Origin: a virus
Length of the DNA: 64,000 nt
Strand: one strand, 5' to 3'
IMG/VR virus record: IMGVR_UViG_3300049846_002076
Location: 1 to 64,000 of that record
Part shown: positions 38,701 to 48,421 of the stretch, one piece after another
Numbering within the stretch: position 1 is the first letter of the stretch
How the letters are laid out: each line of letters begins with the position of its first letter
Made by a program: the position numbers and the translations under genes
Notes under the pieces: generated by a model
Databases searched by the model: none
What the model saw: only the letters and a program-made list of their open reading frames with translations
Told to the model about the DNA's origin: nothing

Positions 38701-41700
38701 GACGCGAGTGCCGGCCGAACGGGTCGTAAACGACGGGGGCGCGACGCCGCTCGTCGTGTAGAGCAGGAACTTTCCACCACTGATGGTCTGGTCGTTCGTG
38801 AAGTTGTTCGCGCCTGCCAGGGTCGGGAAAGCCGTCGAGTCGAGACCATCGAGGAAGTCAGCATTGAGACCCGAACCAGAGCCACCCGTCAGGGAGTCGA
38901 GTTCGAATGCCGTCATCGAGGCAATCCACCACACCAGGTTCACGCCCGGGCTCGGGGCCGGCGAACCCGTCACGTAGATGTGACCGGAGCTCGAGAACGA
39001 GCCGCTATCGCCAGATTCGACCACCCGAATGTAGGTTTCCCACTTGCCTGTTCCTGCGTCGCTGGTAAGGAAGTAGTTCGCGCCGTTCGTGCCGACCGAG
39101 TTGCTGGCGTAGACGAACTTGTAACCCGCCGGGAGCTTCGCTCGGAACATCTGCACGAAGCGCTTGTTCAGGGCGGAGTTGACAATTTGCATCACTCCAC
39201 CGAACCCCGGGGTTGCCGTGTTGTCGGTGTGGCGCACCTCAAGGCAGTAGCCGGTCGAATTGGGCACTCCCGAGATCGCGTTCGTGCGCGTGACCGTAAC
39301 CACGCCGTTGCCAGCGTTGTTGTAGGCAGCGACCGAGTTGACGCCCGTGGCGAATTCTTCGTCGTTGAAGAGGCGCTTGCCCTGGCGCATGGCGTAGAAC
39401 ATCGGGTGCGGATTGCCAACCGCCGTGTTCGTCTCGTTCAGCCAGCCCATCCAGGCATAGATGTCGGGCGTGCCGATCGACCATTCCTGGCGAGCCCCAC
39501 CGTCCCGGATCGTCACGGTGAAGAAGTTGCGCCCGTTCGACTCGTAGAACTGGTCGGAGGGTTTCCCGCCCATGAACTGCGCCGCAGCGGGGAAGGTGAT
39601 CGTCTGCCCCTGCTGACGGAAGCCATTGATCATCTCGATGACGATCGTTTGGGTCTTTCCAGCCGCGGCGATTCCCGAGAGCGCGATCGTGAAGCTCGAA
39701 GACTGGGCCGGCGCCGTGAATGCGACGTGACCGTATTTGTCGACTTCGATCGTGACTGTGCCGCCACCGGCGACAGCCCCGTAGTCGTTGAAGCGCTCGA
39801 GCACGCGCCAACCATCGAGCACGCCAGCAGCGGTCACGCTCGTCGGGGTGATGTTGCCAAGCCCGAGGGTGATCTGCGGGGTCGTCGTGGGGTTGGCAAC
39901 GCTCTGCGTGATCCCGTTGTTCGCAGTGACGCCGACCGTCGTGACTGTGCCGCCACCCACCGTGACGTTGAGGGCGCCACCCGAGAACTGCAGCCCGGTT
40001 CCGAGCGTGATCGTTTCGACGTTGCCGGTGCCCGCGGTCGAGCGTCCGAGCAGCACGCCAGTCGCCACCTGGGCCATGTGCGAGAGCGCAACCGCGTTCG
40101 CGGTGATCGAGGTCGCATTGCCGACAGACGTCACGGGGCCAGTGAGGTTGGCGTTCGTCGTGACGGTCGCGGCATTGCCCGTGATGTTGCCCGTGAGCGT
40201 TCCGGTGACGTTCCCGACGAGGTTGCCAGTGAAGGTCGTCGCTGTGACCGCGGTGAGGCCGGCGAGGGACGTCGAGGTGCCACCCAGGGAGATCGCGGTC
40301 GTGCCGATCGTCACGTTGCTGTTGACGAGGGCCGCGTTCGGGATCGAGGTCAGCGCTGCACCGGAGCCTGAGAAGGCGCCCGAAAACGTGGTCGCTGTGA
40401 GCGTGCCGGTGCTCGGGACAAACGAGAGCTTGGTCGACGAAATCTTCTGGGCCTGGTTGCCGGATGCCCCCGCGGCCCACAGCGGGTAGACTGCAGTCGC
40501 GGTTGCGTTGTCGTCGGTGACCGGGTTCGTTCCCGTGACCGACACAGCCCCGCCAGAGATGCTCAGACCAGTTCCGAGCGTGAGCACCTCGATGTTGCCC
40601 GTCCCCGCAGTGGAGCGCCCCAGAAGCGTGCTGGTGGCGACCTGGAAGAGTTTTGCGGCCGTCAGGGAGTTCGCGGGAATGGTCGTCGCATTGCCGACCG
40701 AGGTCACATCCCCGGTAAGGTTCGAGACACCCGAGAACGCCCATTCCTGGCGCGTGCCGCCATCGCGGAAGGTCACCGTGAAGAAGTTGCGCCCGCTCGA
40801 GGCCAGGGCGTTGTTCGGCGGGGGCAGACCGCCCGCCATCCAGTAGGCGTTGACCGGGTAGTTGATCGTGCCGCTACCGGCCCGCTGGCCGTTGATCATC
40901 TCGATCAGGACGGTCTGCGACTTCCCGGAAGCGGGGATGCCACTCAGGGCGATTGTGAAGTTGGCGGTCGTGTCGACGGGGGCAGTGAAGGCAGCATGCC
41001 CATACTTGTCGACTTCGATGGTGACGATCCCGTTCGACGCCAGGGTGCCGTAGTCGTGGAACGCTTCGGTGATTCGGGAGGCGTCGATCTTGTCTGCGGT
41101 CACCGTCCCAGTGAAGGTGGGGCTCGCCGCACCCACGAACGCCGCCGGAGTCAACCCGCGCCACGTGTCTGCGTCGAGCCCCGAGCCAGTGCCATCGTTC
41201 TCGGAGTGCCAGATTTTCGATGCGGCGTTCGCCCCCATTGTCGTGAGGTCGAGATAGCCGCCACGGAATGTGCCCGCACCTTCCCAGAAGCGAACCCTGT
41301 TGTTATTGACGTCGAAGTAGACGTTTCCTGCGAGCGTCGTGCCCCCGTTGCTCGCCTTCTGAAGGATGATCTGTCCACCCTCACCAGTCGCAGCATTTTC
41401 CGCGTTGACGGTCAGGGCGTCGGTCGTCAGGGAGGTCGCAATCGAAGCCCCAAGCTCCGCGGTCGCGAAGTAGCCCTTGCGAACCCGCTTCGAGCTCGAG
41501 CCGACGTCGTAGGAATTGTCGACCCCGGGGATGAGCTGCCCAGTCGAGTCGACCGACCAGCGCAGAAGGGCATTGGTGAGGATCTCGAAGTCCGACAGCC
41601 CGGTCGTGCCGACCTTGAGCTTGCGGGTGGCGCCGGCGCCGGCCTGAGTGGTGTAGAGGTAGCCCTCGGTGTCGTTGGAACCAACCGAGATGCGTTCTTG

Positions 41701-42777
41701 GTCGACTCCACCCACCCCGTCGTAGCGGTTGTAGAGCCGAAACTCCTGGTTCACGTTGCCGTCGCGCTGCCCCAGAACGCCCGAAGACTCGTTGATCAGC
41801 TTGACGAGGCTATTGAGAATGATTCCGTTTGCGTCGATCTGCAGGCGGGTGTTCGCCCCGTCGATGAACCGCCACTTGTCGACCGTGCCGGCCGCCCTGA
41901 CGAAGTCCCAGGAGGTGTTCGCCTGGTTCAGGGCGATGTAGTCGGATGCGCCGGAGAGCTGCCATTTCGTGCCCCATTCGTCCGCCTGGATGATCTGGAC
42001 GCCCGTTTGCATCGTCAGCGGGCCGGTCATGACCGCGCCCGCCGGGTTCATCGGCGTGTAGCCCAAAGCGGACGTCACGTCGCCCGAGATGAGCGCCCGC
42101 CAGACATTCGTGCCGGTCAGGAAGGTTGCCGAAGTCGCTGTCCCCGACCCCAGGCGAGCGGTCGCGACAGTCCCGGCGTTCAGGTTCGAGGCGTTCTGGT
42201 AGTAGGCGCCCTGTTGGCCGTCGAGCAGGTCGGCATCGAGTGTCGATCCCGCCCCATCGTTCCCCACATGCCAGGGCGTGTATCCGAGCGCCGCGGTGAC
42301 GTCTCCCGAGGTCAGCTCTCCCCGGATCGTCGCCGAGCTCTTGTTTTCGACGTTGCCGATTCCGAGGTTCGTGCGGGCTGTCGCGGCGTTCTGCAGGTCG
42401 GACAGGTTCGAAGCCTTCTGGAGGGCATACCCCGCCCCGACCGAAGCGAGAAGCGCCTGGAGCTTCTTCAGGGCTTCGCTGACGATGCTCGCGGTGTGAA
42501 CGTCCCCGGGATAGATCAGCGGGATGCCATCGGGCACCGTGTAGTCGGAGACGACCGTGATGGTCTTGGTCGCGGTGGTGCCCGCATAGGGGGCGGTGAG
42601 GGTGATCGTGGTATCGGGGTAGAGGAACGTCGGGGTCGCCGCCACGTAATACGGCATCGACTCCCCTTCGACATAGAGCAGATACCCCGCGGAAATGTAA
42701 GTCCGCAGGTCTTCGTTCGGGACGACGACCTGGCTGGACGCATTTACGAGTGAAGCGGGGTAGACGAGCTGTGCCAT
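35707..42777 (-). CDS. Giant tail fibre protein
   Basis: 2356 aa. The N-terminal about 120 residues form the attachment module shared with the 226-aa protein at 29368. A collagen-less, beta-repeat shaft follows, with DGWxx, LDADLLDG and TFTGTV-type elements that occur in long tail fibres. Two copies of an EVDKYGH-containing module lie near 40745-41065 and 39478-39795, two WWNSExGNLY repeats near 36720-36990, and the tip block (LIIGGDF, TNPWQRG, YTADRW, VQLEAG) is paralogous to the next gene. It should bind the host surface. The start has no SD: the -10 TAAAAT ends six bases before ATG, predicting a leaderless mRNA. Confidence 0.88.
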   Translation of the reverse strand: MAQLVYPASLVNASSQVVVPNEDLRTYISAGYLLYVEGESMPYYVAATPTFLYPDTTITLTAPYAGTTATKTITVVSDYTVPDGIPLIYPGDVHTASIVSEALKKLQALLASVGAGYALQKASNLSDLQNAATARTNLGIGNVENKSSATIRGELTSGDVTAALGYTPWHVGNDGAGSTLDADLLDGQQGAYYQNASNLNAGTVATARLGSGTATSATFLTGTNVWRALISGDVTSALGYTPMNPAGAVMTGPLTMQTGVQIIQADEWGTKWQLSGASDYIALNQANTSWDFVRAAGTVDKWRFIDGANTRLQIDANGIILNSLVKLINESSGVLGQRDGNVNQEFRLYNRYDGVGGVDQERISVGSNDTEGYLYTTQAGAGATRKLKVGTTGLSDFEILTNALLRWSVDSTGQLIPGVDNSYDVGSSSKRVRKGYFATAELGASIATSLTTDALTVNAENAATGEGGQIILQKASNGGTTLAGNVYFDVNNNRVRFWEGAGTFRGGYLDLTTMGANAASKIWHSENDGTGSGLDADTWRGLTPAAFVGAASPTFTGTVTADKIDASRITEAFHDYGTLASNGIVTIEVDKYGHAAFTAPVDTTANFTIALSGIPASGKSQTVLIEMINGQRAGSGTINYPVNAYWMAGGLPPPNNALASSGRNFFTVTFRDGGTRQEWAFSGVSNLTGDVTSVGNATTIPANSLTAAKLFQVATSTLLGRSTAGTGNIEVLTLGTGLSISGGAVSVTGTNPVTDDNATATAVYPLWAAGASGNQAQKISSTKLSFVPSTGTLTATTFSGAFSGSGAALTSIPNAALVNSNVTIGTTAISLGGTSTSLAGLTAVTATTFTGNLVGNVTGTLTGNITGNAATVTTNANLTGPVTSVGNATSITANAVALSHMAQVATGVLLGRSTAGTGNVETITLGTGLQFSGGALNVTVGGGTVTTVGVTANNGITQSVANPTTTPQITLGLGNITPTSVTAAGVLDGWRVLERFNDYGAVAGGGTVTIEVDKYGHVAFTAPAQSSSFTIALSGIAAAGKTQTIVIEMINGFRQQGQTITFPAAAQFMGGKPSDQFYESNGRNFFTVTIRDGGARQEWSIGTPDIYAWMGWLNETNTAVGNPHPMFYAMRQGKRLFNDEEFATGVNSVAAYNNAGNGVVTVTRTNAISGVPNSTGYCLEVRHTDNTATPGFGGVMQIVNSALNKRFVQMFRAKLPAGYKFVYASNSVGTNGANYFLTSDAGTGKWETYIRVVESGDSGSFSSSGHIYVTGSPAPSPGVNLVWWIASMTAFELDSLTGGSGSGLNADFLDGLDSTAFPTLAGANNFTNDQTISGGKFLLYTTSGVAPPSFTTRSAGTRVMLYPNIGASSADYAIGIDGSTLWNSVPTTASQFRWYGGTTLAATLSGAGALTLVGGLSATTIAASSTLTAAGATITGTTKINNLDFTSIIPVFGQRQIRLNELCDVLYHADKRFTVTNVTGNLGSAALFDGGFDGPVQLTTSTTHVMNISMANQSGVPAAGITYPQGTLYVSFYSTNNAYVAISARGKYNGSWTAWAAPTDISTIGSYKVMAFAVTGANYLTDIELTIQTDGTNLVWVTALNYLCDRWTSELELPFVSKYMTNNALFGNFDVKTNTGTAQNRLSGTGTSYLVAAAGNLLVGTTTDTASAGKIQLPAATGAANGIYFGSTSANLYQSAAGTLKTDGALIVTGGITGTASNASQLGGVAAASYALLASPTFTGVPAAPTAAVDTNTTQLATTAYVVGQGYLKSASAAATYAPLASPTFTGTVTAGNLSIISASNGSISMQYGDATRPGYIGFFTPDATRRGYVGWKSGGGNYVAIVGENGWGWALETAFFQYAGTTGLGIAPSSSAQLTLPAGTTALAPVRITHGVAPTTPADGDIWTTTAGMYARINGVTVGPFGTAGGATVTTSTTPPGSPAAGDLWWNSEEGNLYVWYSDGTSNQWVAASLAPPVDAVIVSATAPGNPAAGALWWNSENGNLYIYYNDGTSSQWVSATPGPEPVAGRNLIIGGDFTTNPWQRGTSFAAAANGAYTADRWQFGASNAGAVTIAKTADAPTVVQAGVYSTHCLHVDVTTADASLAAGDYAFLSYKVEGLDSAFLGFGQSVTRDITLSFWVKATKTGVYCVFFRNSAANRTIVKEYTVSSSNVWEKKTVTIPVDTTGTWLYDTGIGLWLGWTLMAGTTYQGTGDTWAANAILATANQVNALDSTANDFKIQLVQLEAGPVATPFDVVDVEMVTARCQRYYEQHDGTNSDGLISGDVTNGGQYYSIGFFLVAKRAAPTMTYYYTGNSGHFPASAPTANVTTKRSWRCYATANGTAAGGYLVYYWTADAEL

Positions 42778-42783
42778 GCCGCG

Positions 42784-42812
42784 ATTTTACCTCAGTCAGT
42801 GGTGACTGCCTA
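42784..42812 (-). promoter_or_regulatory. Promoter with perfect operator copy; leaderless start
   Basis: Minus strand: -35 TAGGCA (42807-42812), exact 17-bp spacer, -10 TAAAAT (42784-42789). The exact palindrome AGTCA-GTGG-TGACT (42794-42807) lies in the spacer. The ATG at 42777 is six bases beyond the -10. Confidence 0.78.
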
Positions 42813-42817
42813 CTGTC

Positions 42818-43054
42818 CTAGAAAAGGGCGGGCTGAACGTCCTTCGTGTCGACGACTTCGCCGTTGATGAGATGGAAGTCCTTGAATCTCTTGCGCCATT
42901 CCCAGAATTGCTCGGCGGTCACCTCCACCAGGGTGTTGTTCGGGAAATTGGCGGCCACGAACCCCGCAAGGTCGGACTCGGGCAACTGCATCATCATGAC
43001 TGCCTCACCCGAGGGGTCGAAGGAGATCCATTGCTTCATCACGATAGTGGACAT
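42818..43054 (-). CDS. Small hypothetical tail-tip-associated protein
   Basis: 78 aa. A mixed alpha/beta protein (QWISFDPSGEAVMMMQLPE, then TLVEVTAEQFWEWRKRFKDF) ending in TKDVQPALF. It lies 2 bp after the J-like tail tip gene and before the fibre promoter, so it is the last gene of the tail-tip unit. No family is recognised. Confidence 0.62.
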   Translation of the reverse strand: MSTIVMKQWISFDPSGEAVMMMQLPESDLAGFVAANFPNNTLVEVTAEQFWEWRKRFKDFHLINGEVVDTKDVQPALF

Positions 43055-43056
43055 GG

Positions 43057-46000
43057 TCAGAACCAGTAGATGTCGACGTTGCCGCCGCTCGAGAAGTCGA
43101 GACGAACGGTGATGCCGGTTGAGGAAAGGGAGTTGATTGCGGCACTGCCGGCCGACGAGACGACCGTGACAACCGGCGCGGTGGTGCGGCTTTCACCCCA
43201 GTTGTGAGTCGCGGTGCCGTTGTTCGGGACATAGACCGTCGTCGATTTCCATCCACGAAGCACGAGCTTGTCGAATTCGGCGGTTCCGTTCTTCTGAATG
43301 CGCCATCCCGCGACACCGGCCTCGAAGTTGTCCGACTTGATTTCGTTCCCGATCTTGGCATTGGTGATCGTCGCATCCCCGATCAGCGCTCCATCGACGA
43401 CGATGCGGGCCAGGCCATTCACCATGCCGACCGTGAAGGGCTTCGCGGTCGGATAGCTCGGGAAGCGAATCGAGAACTTGTCGGCGAGCACCTCGAATTC
43501 AGACGAGAAGCGGAAGAGCCCCGTCGCGGGGTCTTGCACCCCAGTGCTCGCCAGGCCGAAGCCGGTGACGTAGCCGTTGTTGTCGATCTTGACCGTGTAT
43601 TGGCCCTCGATTCCGTCGATGGTGGTCTGCATCGTCTGAATCGAGGTCGTATGCGAGGTGATGCGGTCGTCGGCCGAAGCTACCCAGGCAGTTCCATTCC
43701 AGCGATATGCGCGGTTGCCATCGAGGGTGTCGAACCACAGATCGCTCACCCGCAGCGTGTAGGACGCATCGCTGGCGGGGGCGCTCGATTGATGGAACAC
43801 ACGGTTTCCCGAGAGCAGGGCATTTTCAGCCGTCGCAAGCCAGGTCGCGCCATTCCACATATAGCGCTTGTTGTTGTTGTCGGTCTCGATCCACACGTCG
43901 TTGACGACGAGCGTGTAATTCGAGTCGCTCACGGGCGCCGCGTTCTGGAAGAATGTCCGGTTCTTGAGGTCGACCTTGCTTGTCAGGGTCGTGATCGAGG
44001 TTGCCTGCGAAGTGTCCGCCGCAGCGCGAACGCTCTGTTCGGTCGAGATCGCCGCCTGGGCATTGGCGACCGAGACCGACAGCGAATCGAGAATCGAGGC
44101 AGTCCCACCTTGCGAGGTGAGGTTCGCCATGATCGCTTCTTGGGCCGCTGCCGAACCCACGCCCGCGAGCGCGGCATAGACCGTGTCGGTCTTGGCGGCC
44201 TGGGAACTGTCGGCATTCTGTCTCGCGGTCTGCTCCGAGAGCACCGCGGCCTGACGAGCGTTCGCCTCACCCAGAATGCGGGCGTTGACCGAGTTCGGCA
44301 TGTCGCCGTCGACGAGGTCAATGCGCGAGCGCAGCAGGGCATCGAGCTTGTCGACCCCGACGATACCGTCGGCGATCGCGTTGATGTCCATGAACGTCGT
44401 CTTGAAGCTGATCGGCTGCGTGAAGTTGAGACCCGTCTTGCCGAAGGTGTCGTAGGCCGCGGCCTTGACCCAGTAAACCGTGTCGGCACCGAGCTTGTTC
44501 AGGATGATCGACGTGTTGGGGCCGTCGTATGCGAGCGTCTCCGGGGTCTCGGGAATGTTCGAGTTCTGCGAGACATAGAGAAGCACGCCATCGAAGTCGG
44601 GATCGGTCGGGCGGTTGTAGATGACCTCCGCAGTCTCGAAGGAGACGTTCTTCACCTTCAGACCATAGAGCCAGGGCGGCGGATTGTAGGCGGTTGCAAA
44701 CGCGATCGGGCCAGGTGCCCCGATCTTCGGACGCACCCGCACCTCGAACTTGAGATGACGCTTCAGGCCGTCTGCCTGGTTCATCTCGTAGGTGTAGGTG
44801 AATGCGGGCCGTGTCGTGTATTCGGTGCGCTTGTAGACCCACGTTTGGGCGTTCGGCGATCCGACGTTGACGTTGTGGTAGACCTTGACCTCGTAGTCGA
44901 GGATCGACGGATCGAGCGAGCCCGAGTCGGCACCGTAGGGCTCGCTGCCGATCTCGTAGCTGTTGTTTCTCGAGTTGTAGCGCCAGTAGAGCTTGCAGTC
45001 GCGACCGCTCCAGATGATGTTCAGGCCGGTAACGGGCGGCGTCTGCGGGGGCGTTGTCGATGTCCCGGTGACGGTGTAGGTCAGTGTCGGCGCAGTGTCG
45101 AAGTTCGCACGCTTGTCGAACATATCGAAGGCGACGACCTTGAACTTGACGACGGAGCCGACGTCGGCATCCATCGAATAGCGCGGAGCTCCCACCGCCT
45201 CTGTCACCTTCTTCATCGGATCGTTGTTGACCGAGACGTAGACGTCGGCACCCTTGTAGATGCCGTATTGAGGCGGGCTCCAGGCGAGCGTGATGCGATT
45301 CTTCACCTGGGCGCCGGAGATGTAGACCTCCTCGTAGACCGAGAGGTTCTGCACATGCGACAGGGCGTAGCCGGGGTTCGTCGGGCCGCCCGGGGGAACG
45401 ATGCCGCCGGGGCCGGTATAGCCCGAGACGTTGTAGACCGCCTCGTCGTATTGGACGCAGGTGACGTGACGCTTCAGGTCGTCGGAGCCCGCGGTGATGT
45501 TCTTCACCCGGAACTTGCGCTTCACCTTCGTGACCGGGCCGATCATCCAGTGCGAGTATTCGGCAGGGGCTCCTGGGGCGAGGGGTGCGGTCAGGGTCAC
45601 GCTGCTCACAGTGGCGACCGGGTTGACCACATCGGCTTCGACAATGACGTCGGTATCGTAGAAGGTCGCAACCTGACCGTTCGAGATACCGCTGACGTCG
45701 TCCACCCAGATGTAGTTCGTGCTGGCGCTGCGCTGTGCGGCACGTTCGACACCGTTGATCGAGACGCGCTTGAAGTTGCCGGCGGGCAGCGAAGAGAAGC
45801 CGACGTATTTCTCGGTTGTGTTCACCGAGGTCACTGTCGCTGATCCGACCTGCACCGAGGGGTAAATCACCAGGGCCTTGTAGGATCCCGCGGGGAAGGT
45901 GATCGGGCGATCGAGCTGCAGCACCGAAGAGGTCGAGCCCGCAGCCAGGCGACCCGACCATTCCCAGTTCGGCATATCGTGTTGAATGTAGATCAGGGAG

Positions 46001-48060
46001 CCAACTGTGCAGGCGAGCGCTTCGATGTTGGTCTCGAACTCGCAGGTCTGCAGGATGTAGCGGTTCATGTTCAACAGCAGACCACCTTCCTTCGCGGCGA
46101 TGTTCTCGTCGGTGCAGCCGAAAAGGGTGATGGCGCTCGAGCGCTGCGGGCGACCCGAGTTGAGCACCGCAGGGTCGTAGACCTTCAGAGTCTCCTGCCT
46201 GTATTTGTTCGTGGCATTGAAGAAGGTGACCGCGATCTCGTTCGCTCGCTCAGTCATCGGGAGCCAGTTGATCTTGAACGAGCCTTTCGCGATGTTGCCC
46301 ATGCCGAACATCATCACGGGTGTATCGGCACGTTCGATCGCGACCGACCAGCGCGTGCCGACGTTTACGAGTTGGGCATGACCCAGTCGACAGACGTATT
46401 GCAGCGCATCCCAGAGTTGAAGCGCAGAATCGAAGACGCCATTGAACTCCAGGTTGTTGTCGTCGCAGTGTTTCGCCCAGTCCTTGAACGCCTCCATGTC
46501 GATGCGACTCTCGGCAAGCTGACCGCCATAGCGCATGTGCGTGAGCATGTCGAGCGCGATCCAGGCGGGATTCGAGTTGTTCCCGTATCCCCATTGCCGG
46601 GTGACTGGATCCCACATCTTGATGACGCGACCGTGATTGACGAAGGTCACGTTGGGGAGTCCGTTCAGTTGATCGGTGAGCTTGACCTTGATCCCGACGA
46701 GTGCCGAATGGTTATAGGCAACCTTCGAGGGCGTGATCTCGTTGATGTCGGAAAGGTAGACCTCGTCCGACACGTAGAGGTCAGTCGACTTCGGCGTGAT
46801 GCGCTTGATGCGAATGTCGTATCTGGCGTTCGCGGCGAGCTTGGGCGTCGAGAAGCTGCGACGCACCGCAGAACGGCTCTTGTCTGTGATGACAAGTTTG
46901 TTCTGGTAGGTGACGTTCTGAGTGGCTTGTGCGATAGCGTAGGTGACCGGACTGCCACCATTGGGGTCAGGGTCGGTGACGTTCTGGTTGTTCGTGGTCG
47001 TGTTCGAGCTTGTGATGTCGGAGATCGCCTGCAGCGGGATCCAGGTGCCGCTACCCATTTGCTTGTAGTCGATTGCGATCTCGACGCTGTAGCTCTGAAG
47101 TGATCCGTCGTCCTTGTTGACCTTGAAGAGTCCGCCAGGAAAGACGACATCGAAACGCAACTTCTCGCACGTCCCGGGTGTCGTGTAAGACCAGAATGTC
47201 CCGTCGTTCGGGATTTTCATCTGGACGTTGCGTGCCGTGAACGAGTCGTTGAACCAGTCGATGAGCTCCTGGTTCGCGGTGCCCATGCGAGTCTTCCACT
47301 CAGCGTTCTGGAAGTTCCCGATCGGCTGATCGTTCAACTCGATCTGGTCGATGTTGAGGATGGGCCCTTCACCCGCGTTGATGAGCATGTAGAGCATCTG
47401 CGTCGCTTCGACGTTCTCCACATAGAGGCCGATGATGTTACCGGCCATGCGGTGCGAGCCGTAGCAGACGGGAACCGCGATCCCTTCGGCAGACGAGTTC
47501 TTCGGGCCGTCGATGCCGTAGGTGTTCGTCTGGTCGCCCATGCCGTTATTCATGTTCGGCTGCACGGGCTTCACCGGAAGCAGGGAGTTCACCAGCATCG
47601 AGCCAGCGATCATGATCCCCGCTTGCGCGATTGCGGTGCCCGCCGCGAGAGACATATTGAAAGTCGACGACAGGTAAGAGCCAACGCCAGGGGCGAAATA
47701 GTTCGCAATCACTGTGACCGCGATCATCGCGACGATACGCAGGATGTTCTTGCCCCCTCCCCCGCCCTCGGGCACAGGGCACATGACGATGTGATCGTCG
47801 GGCTTGAGGAAGGTCTTGGTGTAGTTCTCGGGGTCGATGATTCCGCCGTTGACGCTGATGACGTATTCGGCATGCGCCATCACGGTCGGGACAAGGTCGA
47901 CGACGAGCATCCCGGGCATCCAGGGCTGCTGGTGGCGGGTGTGTTCCCTCGGATCGAACGGGTTTGTGATCGTGATGATCGTGAGCCCGGCGTCAGCCGA
48001 GATCAGTTCGCCTTCAAGCGCGGGACGATCAGCGATTTCCGACATAGCGGTAGTAGTCAT
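43057..48060 (-). CDS. Tail tip/host-specificity protein (J-like)
   Basis: About 1667 aa. I choose ATG 48060; the next in-frame ATG is 48045, and the frame is open further upstream inside the NlpC/P60 gene. The N-terminus carries a hydrophobic segment after VPEGGGGGKN that is shared with many siphophage J-like proteins. The rest has beta domains with PVCYGSHRMAG and FN3-like units (LPGVTFVNHG-type, VTGLNIIWSG, YELRYxx pattern), a helical part with NARILGEANARQAAVLSEQ, two RVFHQSSAPASDASY-type repeats and a C-terminal domain ending in NVDIYWF. J forms the tail tip, contacts the receptor and, with the L- and NlpC-type proteins, guides DNA entry. Confidence 0.85.
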   Translation of the reverse strand: MTTTAMSEIADRPALEGELISADAGLTIITITNPFDPREHTRHQQPWMPGMLVVDLVPTVMAHAEYVISVNGGIIDPENYTKTFLKPDDHIVMCPVPEGGGGGKNILRIVAMIAVTVIANYFAPGVGSYLSSTFNMSLAAGTAIAQAGIMIAGSMLVNSLLPVKPVQPNMNNGMGDQTNTYGIDGPKNSSAEGIAVPVCYGSHRMAGNIIGLYVENVEATQMLYMLINAGEGPILNIDQIELNDQPIGNFQNAEWKTRMGTANQELIDWFNDSFTARNVQMKIPNDGTFWSYTTPGTCEKLRFDVVFPGGLFKVNKDDGSLQSYSVEIAIDYKQMGSGTWIPLQAISDITSSNTTTNNQNVTDPDPNGGSPVTYAIAQATQNVTYQNKLVITDKSRSAVRRSFSTPKLAANARYDIRIKRITPKSTDLYVSDEVYLSDINEITPSKVAYNHSALVGIKVKLTDQLNGLPNVTFVNHGRVIKMWDPVTRQWGYGNNSNPAWIALDMLTHMRYGGQLAESRIDMEAFKDWAKHCDDNNLEFNGVFDSALQLWDALQYVCRLGHAQLVNVGTRWSVAIERADTPVMMFGMGNIAKGSFKINWLPMTERANEIAVTFFNATNKYRQETLKVYDPAVLNSGRPQRSSAITLFGCTDENIAAKEGGLLLNMNRYILQTCEFETNIEALACTVGSLIYIQHDMPNWEWSGRLAAGSTSSVLQLDRPITFPAGSYKALVIYPSVQVGSATVTSVNTTEKYVGFSSLPAGNFKRVSINGVERAAQRSASTNYIWVDDVSGISNGQVATFYDTDVIVEADVVNPVATVSSVTLTAPLAPGAPAEYSHWMIGPVTKVKRKFRVKNITAGSDDLKRHVTCVQYDEAVYNVSGYTGPGGIVPPGGPTNPGYALSHVQNLSVYEEVYISGAQVKNRITLAWSPPQYGIYKGADVYVSVNNDPMKKVTEAVGAPRYSMDADVGSVVKFKVVAFDMFDKRANFDTAPTLTYTVTGTSTTPPQTPPVTGLNIIWSGRDCKLYWRYNSRNNSYEIGSEPYGADSGSLDPSILDYEVKVYHNVNVGSPNAQTWVYKRTEYTTRPAFTYTYEMNQADGLKRHLKFEVRVRPKIGAPGPIAFATAYNPPPWLYGLKVKNVSFETAEVIYNRPTDPDFDGVLLYVSQNSNIPETPETLAYDGPNTSIILNKLGADTVYWVKAAAYDTFGKTGLNFTQPISFKTTFMDINAIADGIVGVDKLDALLRSRIDLVDGDMPNSVNARILGEANARQAAVLSEQTARQNADSSQAAKTDTVYAALAGVGSAAAQEAIMANLTSQGGTASILDSLSVSVANAQAAISTEQSVRAAADTSQATSITTLTSKVDLKNRTFFQNAAPVSDSNYTLVVNDVWIETDNNNKRYMWNGATWLATAENALLSGNRVFHQSSAPASDASYTLRVSDLWFDTLDGNRAYRWNGTAWVASADDRITSHTTSIQTMQTTIDGIEGQYTVKIDNNGYVTGFGLASTGVQDPATGLFRFSSEFEVLADKFSIRFPSYPTAKPFTVGMVNGLARIVVDGALIGDATITNAKIGNEIKSDNFEAGVAGWRIQKNGTAEFDKLVLRGWKSTTVYVPNNGTATHNWGESRTTAPVVTVVSSAGSAAINSLSSTGITVRLDFSSGGNVDIYWF

Positions 48061-48421
48061 GGATGCGTTGACTCCAGTCGGCCAGGCGTTCGACGACGAC
48101 CCCGCCCGATCCTTCCCAGGTGTGGATGAAGCGATCGGCCGGCAGCACGATCCCGCAATGGGCGATCCGCCCCAGGATCTTGATGACGACCACCGCACCG
48201 GGTTCGGGGCTGGTGGGCTCCCAGAGCTGAAGCTGGTTCATCATCAGTGCCGAAATGTGCGGGCGGTCGCTCGGGGAGCGATAGTCGGGCAGCAACACCC
48301 CCTGACGACGATGGAGCTCGCGCACGAGCCCGTAGCAGTCGAAGGTGTCGGGGCCCCGACCGCCGTAGGCGAACGGGGTTCCGACCAGGTCGGCAACCTC
48401 AGAAGTATCTGGAGCCCGCAT
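48029..48421 (-). CDS. NlpC/P60 tail-tip peptidase (lambda K-like)
   Basis: 130 aa. The catalytic Cys is C29 in FDCYGLVRELH, with H88 in RIAHCGIV and a further His (H100) in FIHTWEG, as in NlpC/P60 proteases of phage tail tips, which open peptidoglycan at entry. SD GGGGA precedes ATG 48421, which overlaps the L-like gene by 23 bp in another frame. Its 3' end overlaps the J-like gene. Its length equals the catalytic half of lambda K, without the JAB-type partner domain. Confidence 0.82.
   Translation of the reverse strand: MRAPDTSEVADLVGTPFAYGGRGPDTFDCYGLVRELHRRQGVLLPDYRSPSDRPHISALMMNQLQLWEPTSPEPGAVVVIKILGRIAHCGIVLPADRFIHTWEGSGGVVVERLADWSQRIHDYYRYVGNR

Noticed and set aside
43204-45843. Rightward ORF of 879 codons
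   Set aside because: Antisense to the J-like tip gene, with no protein family signature.
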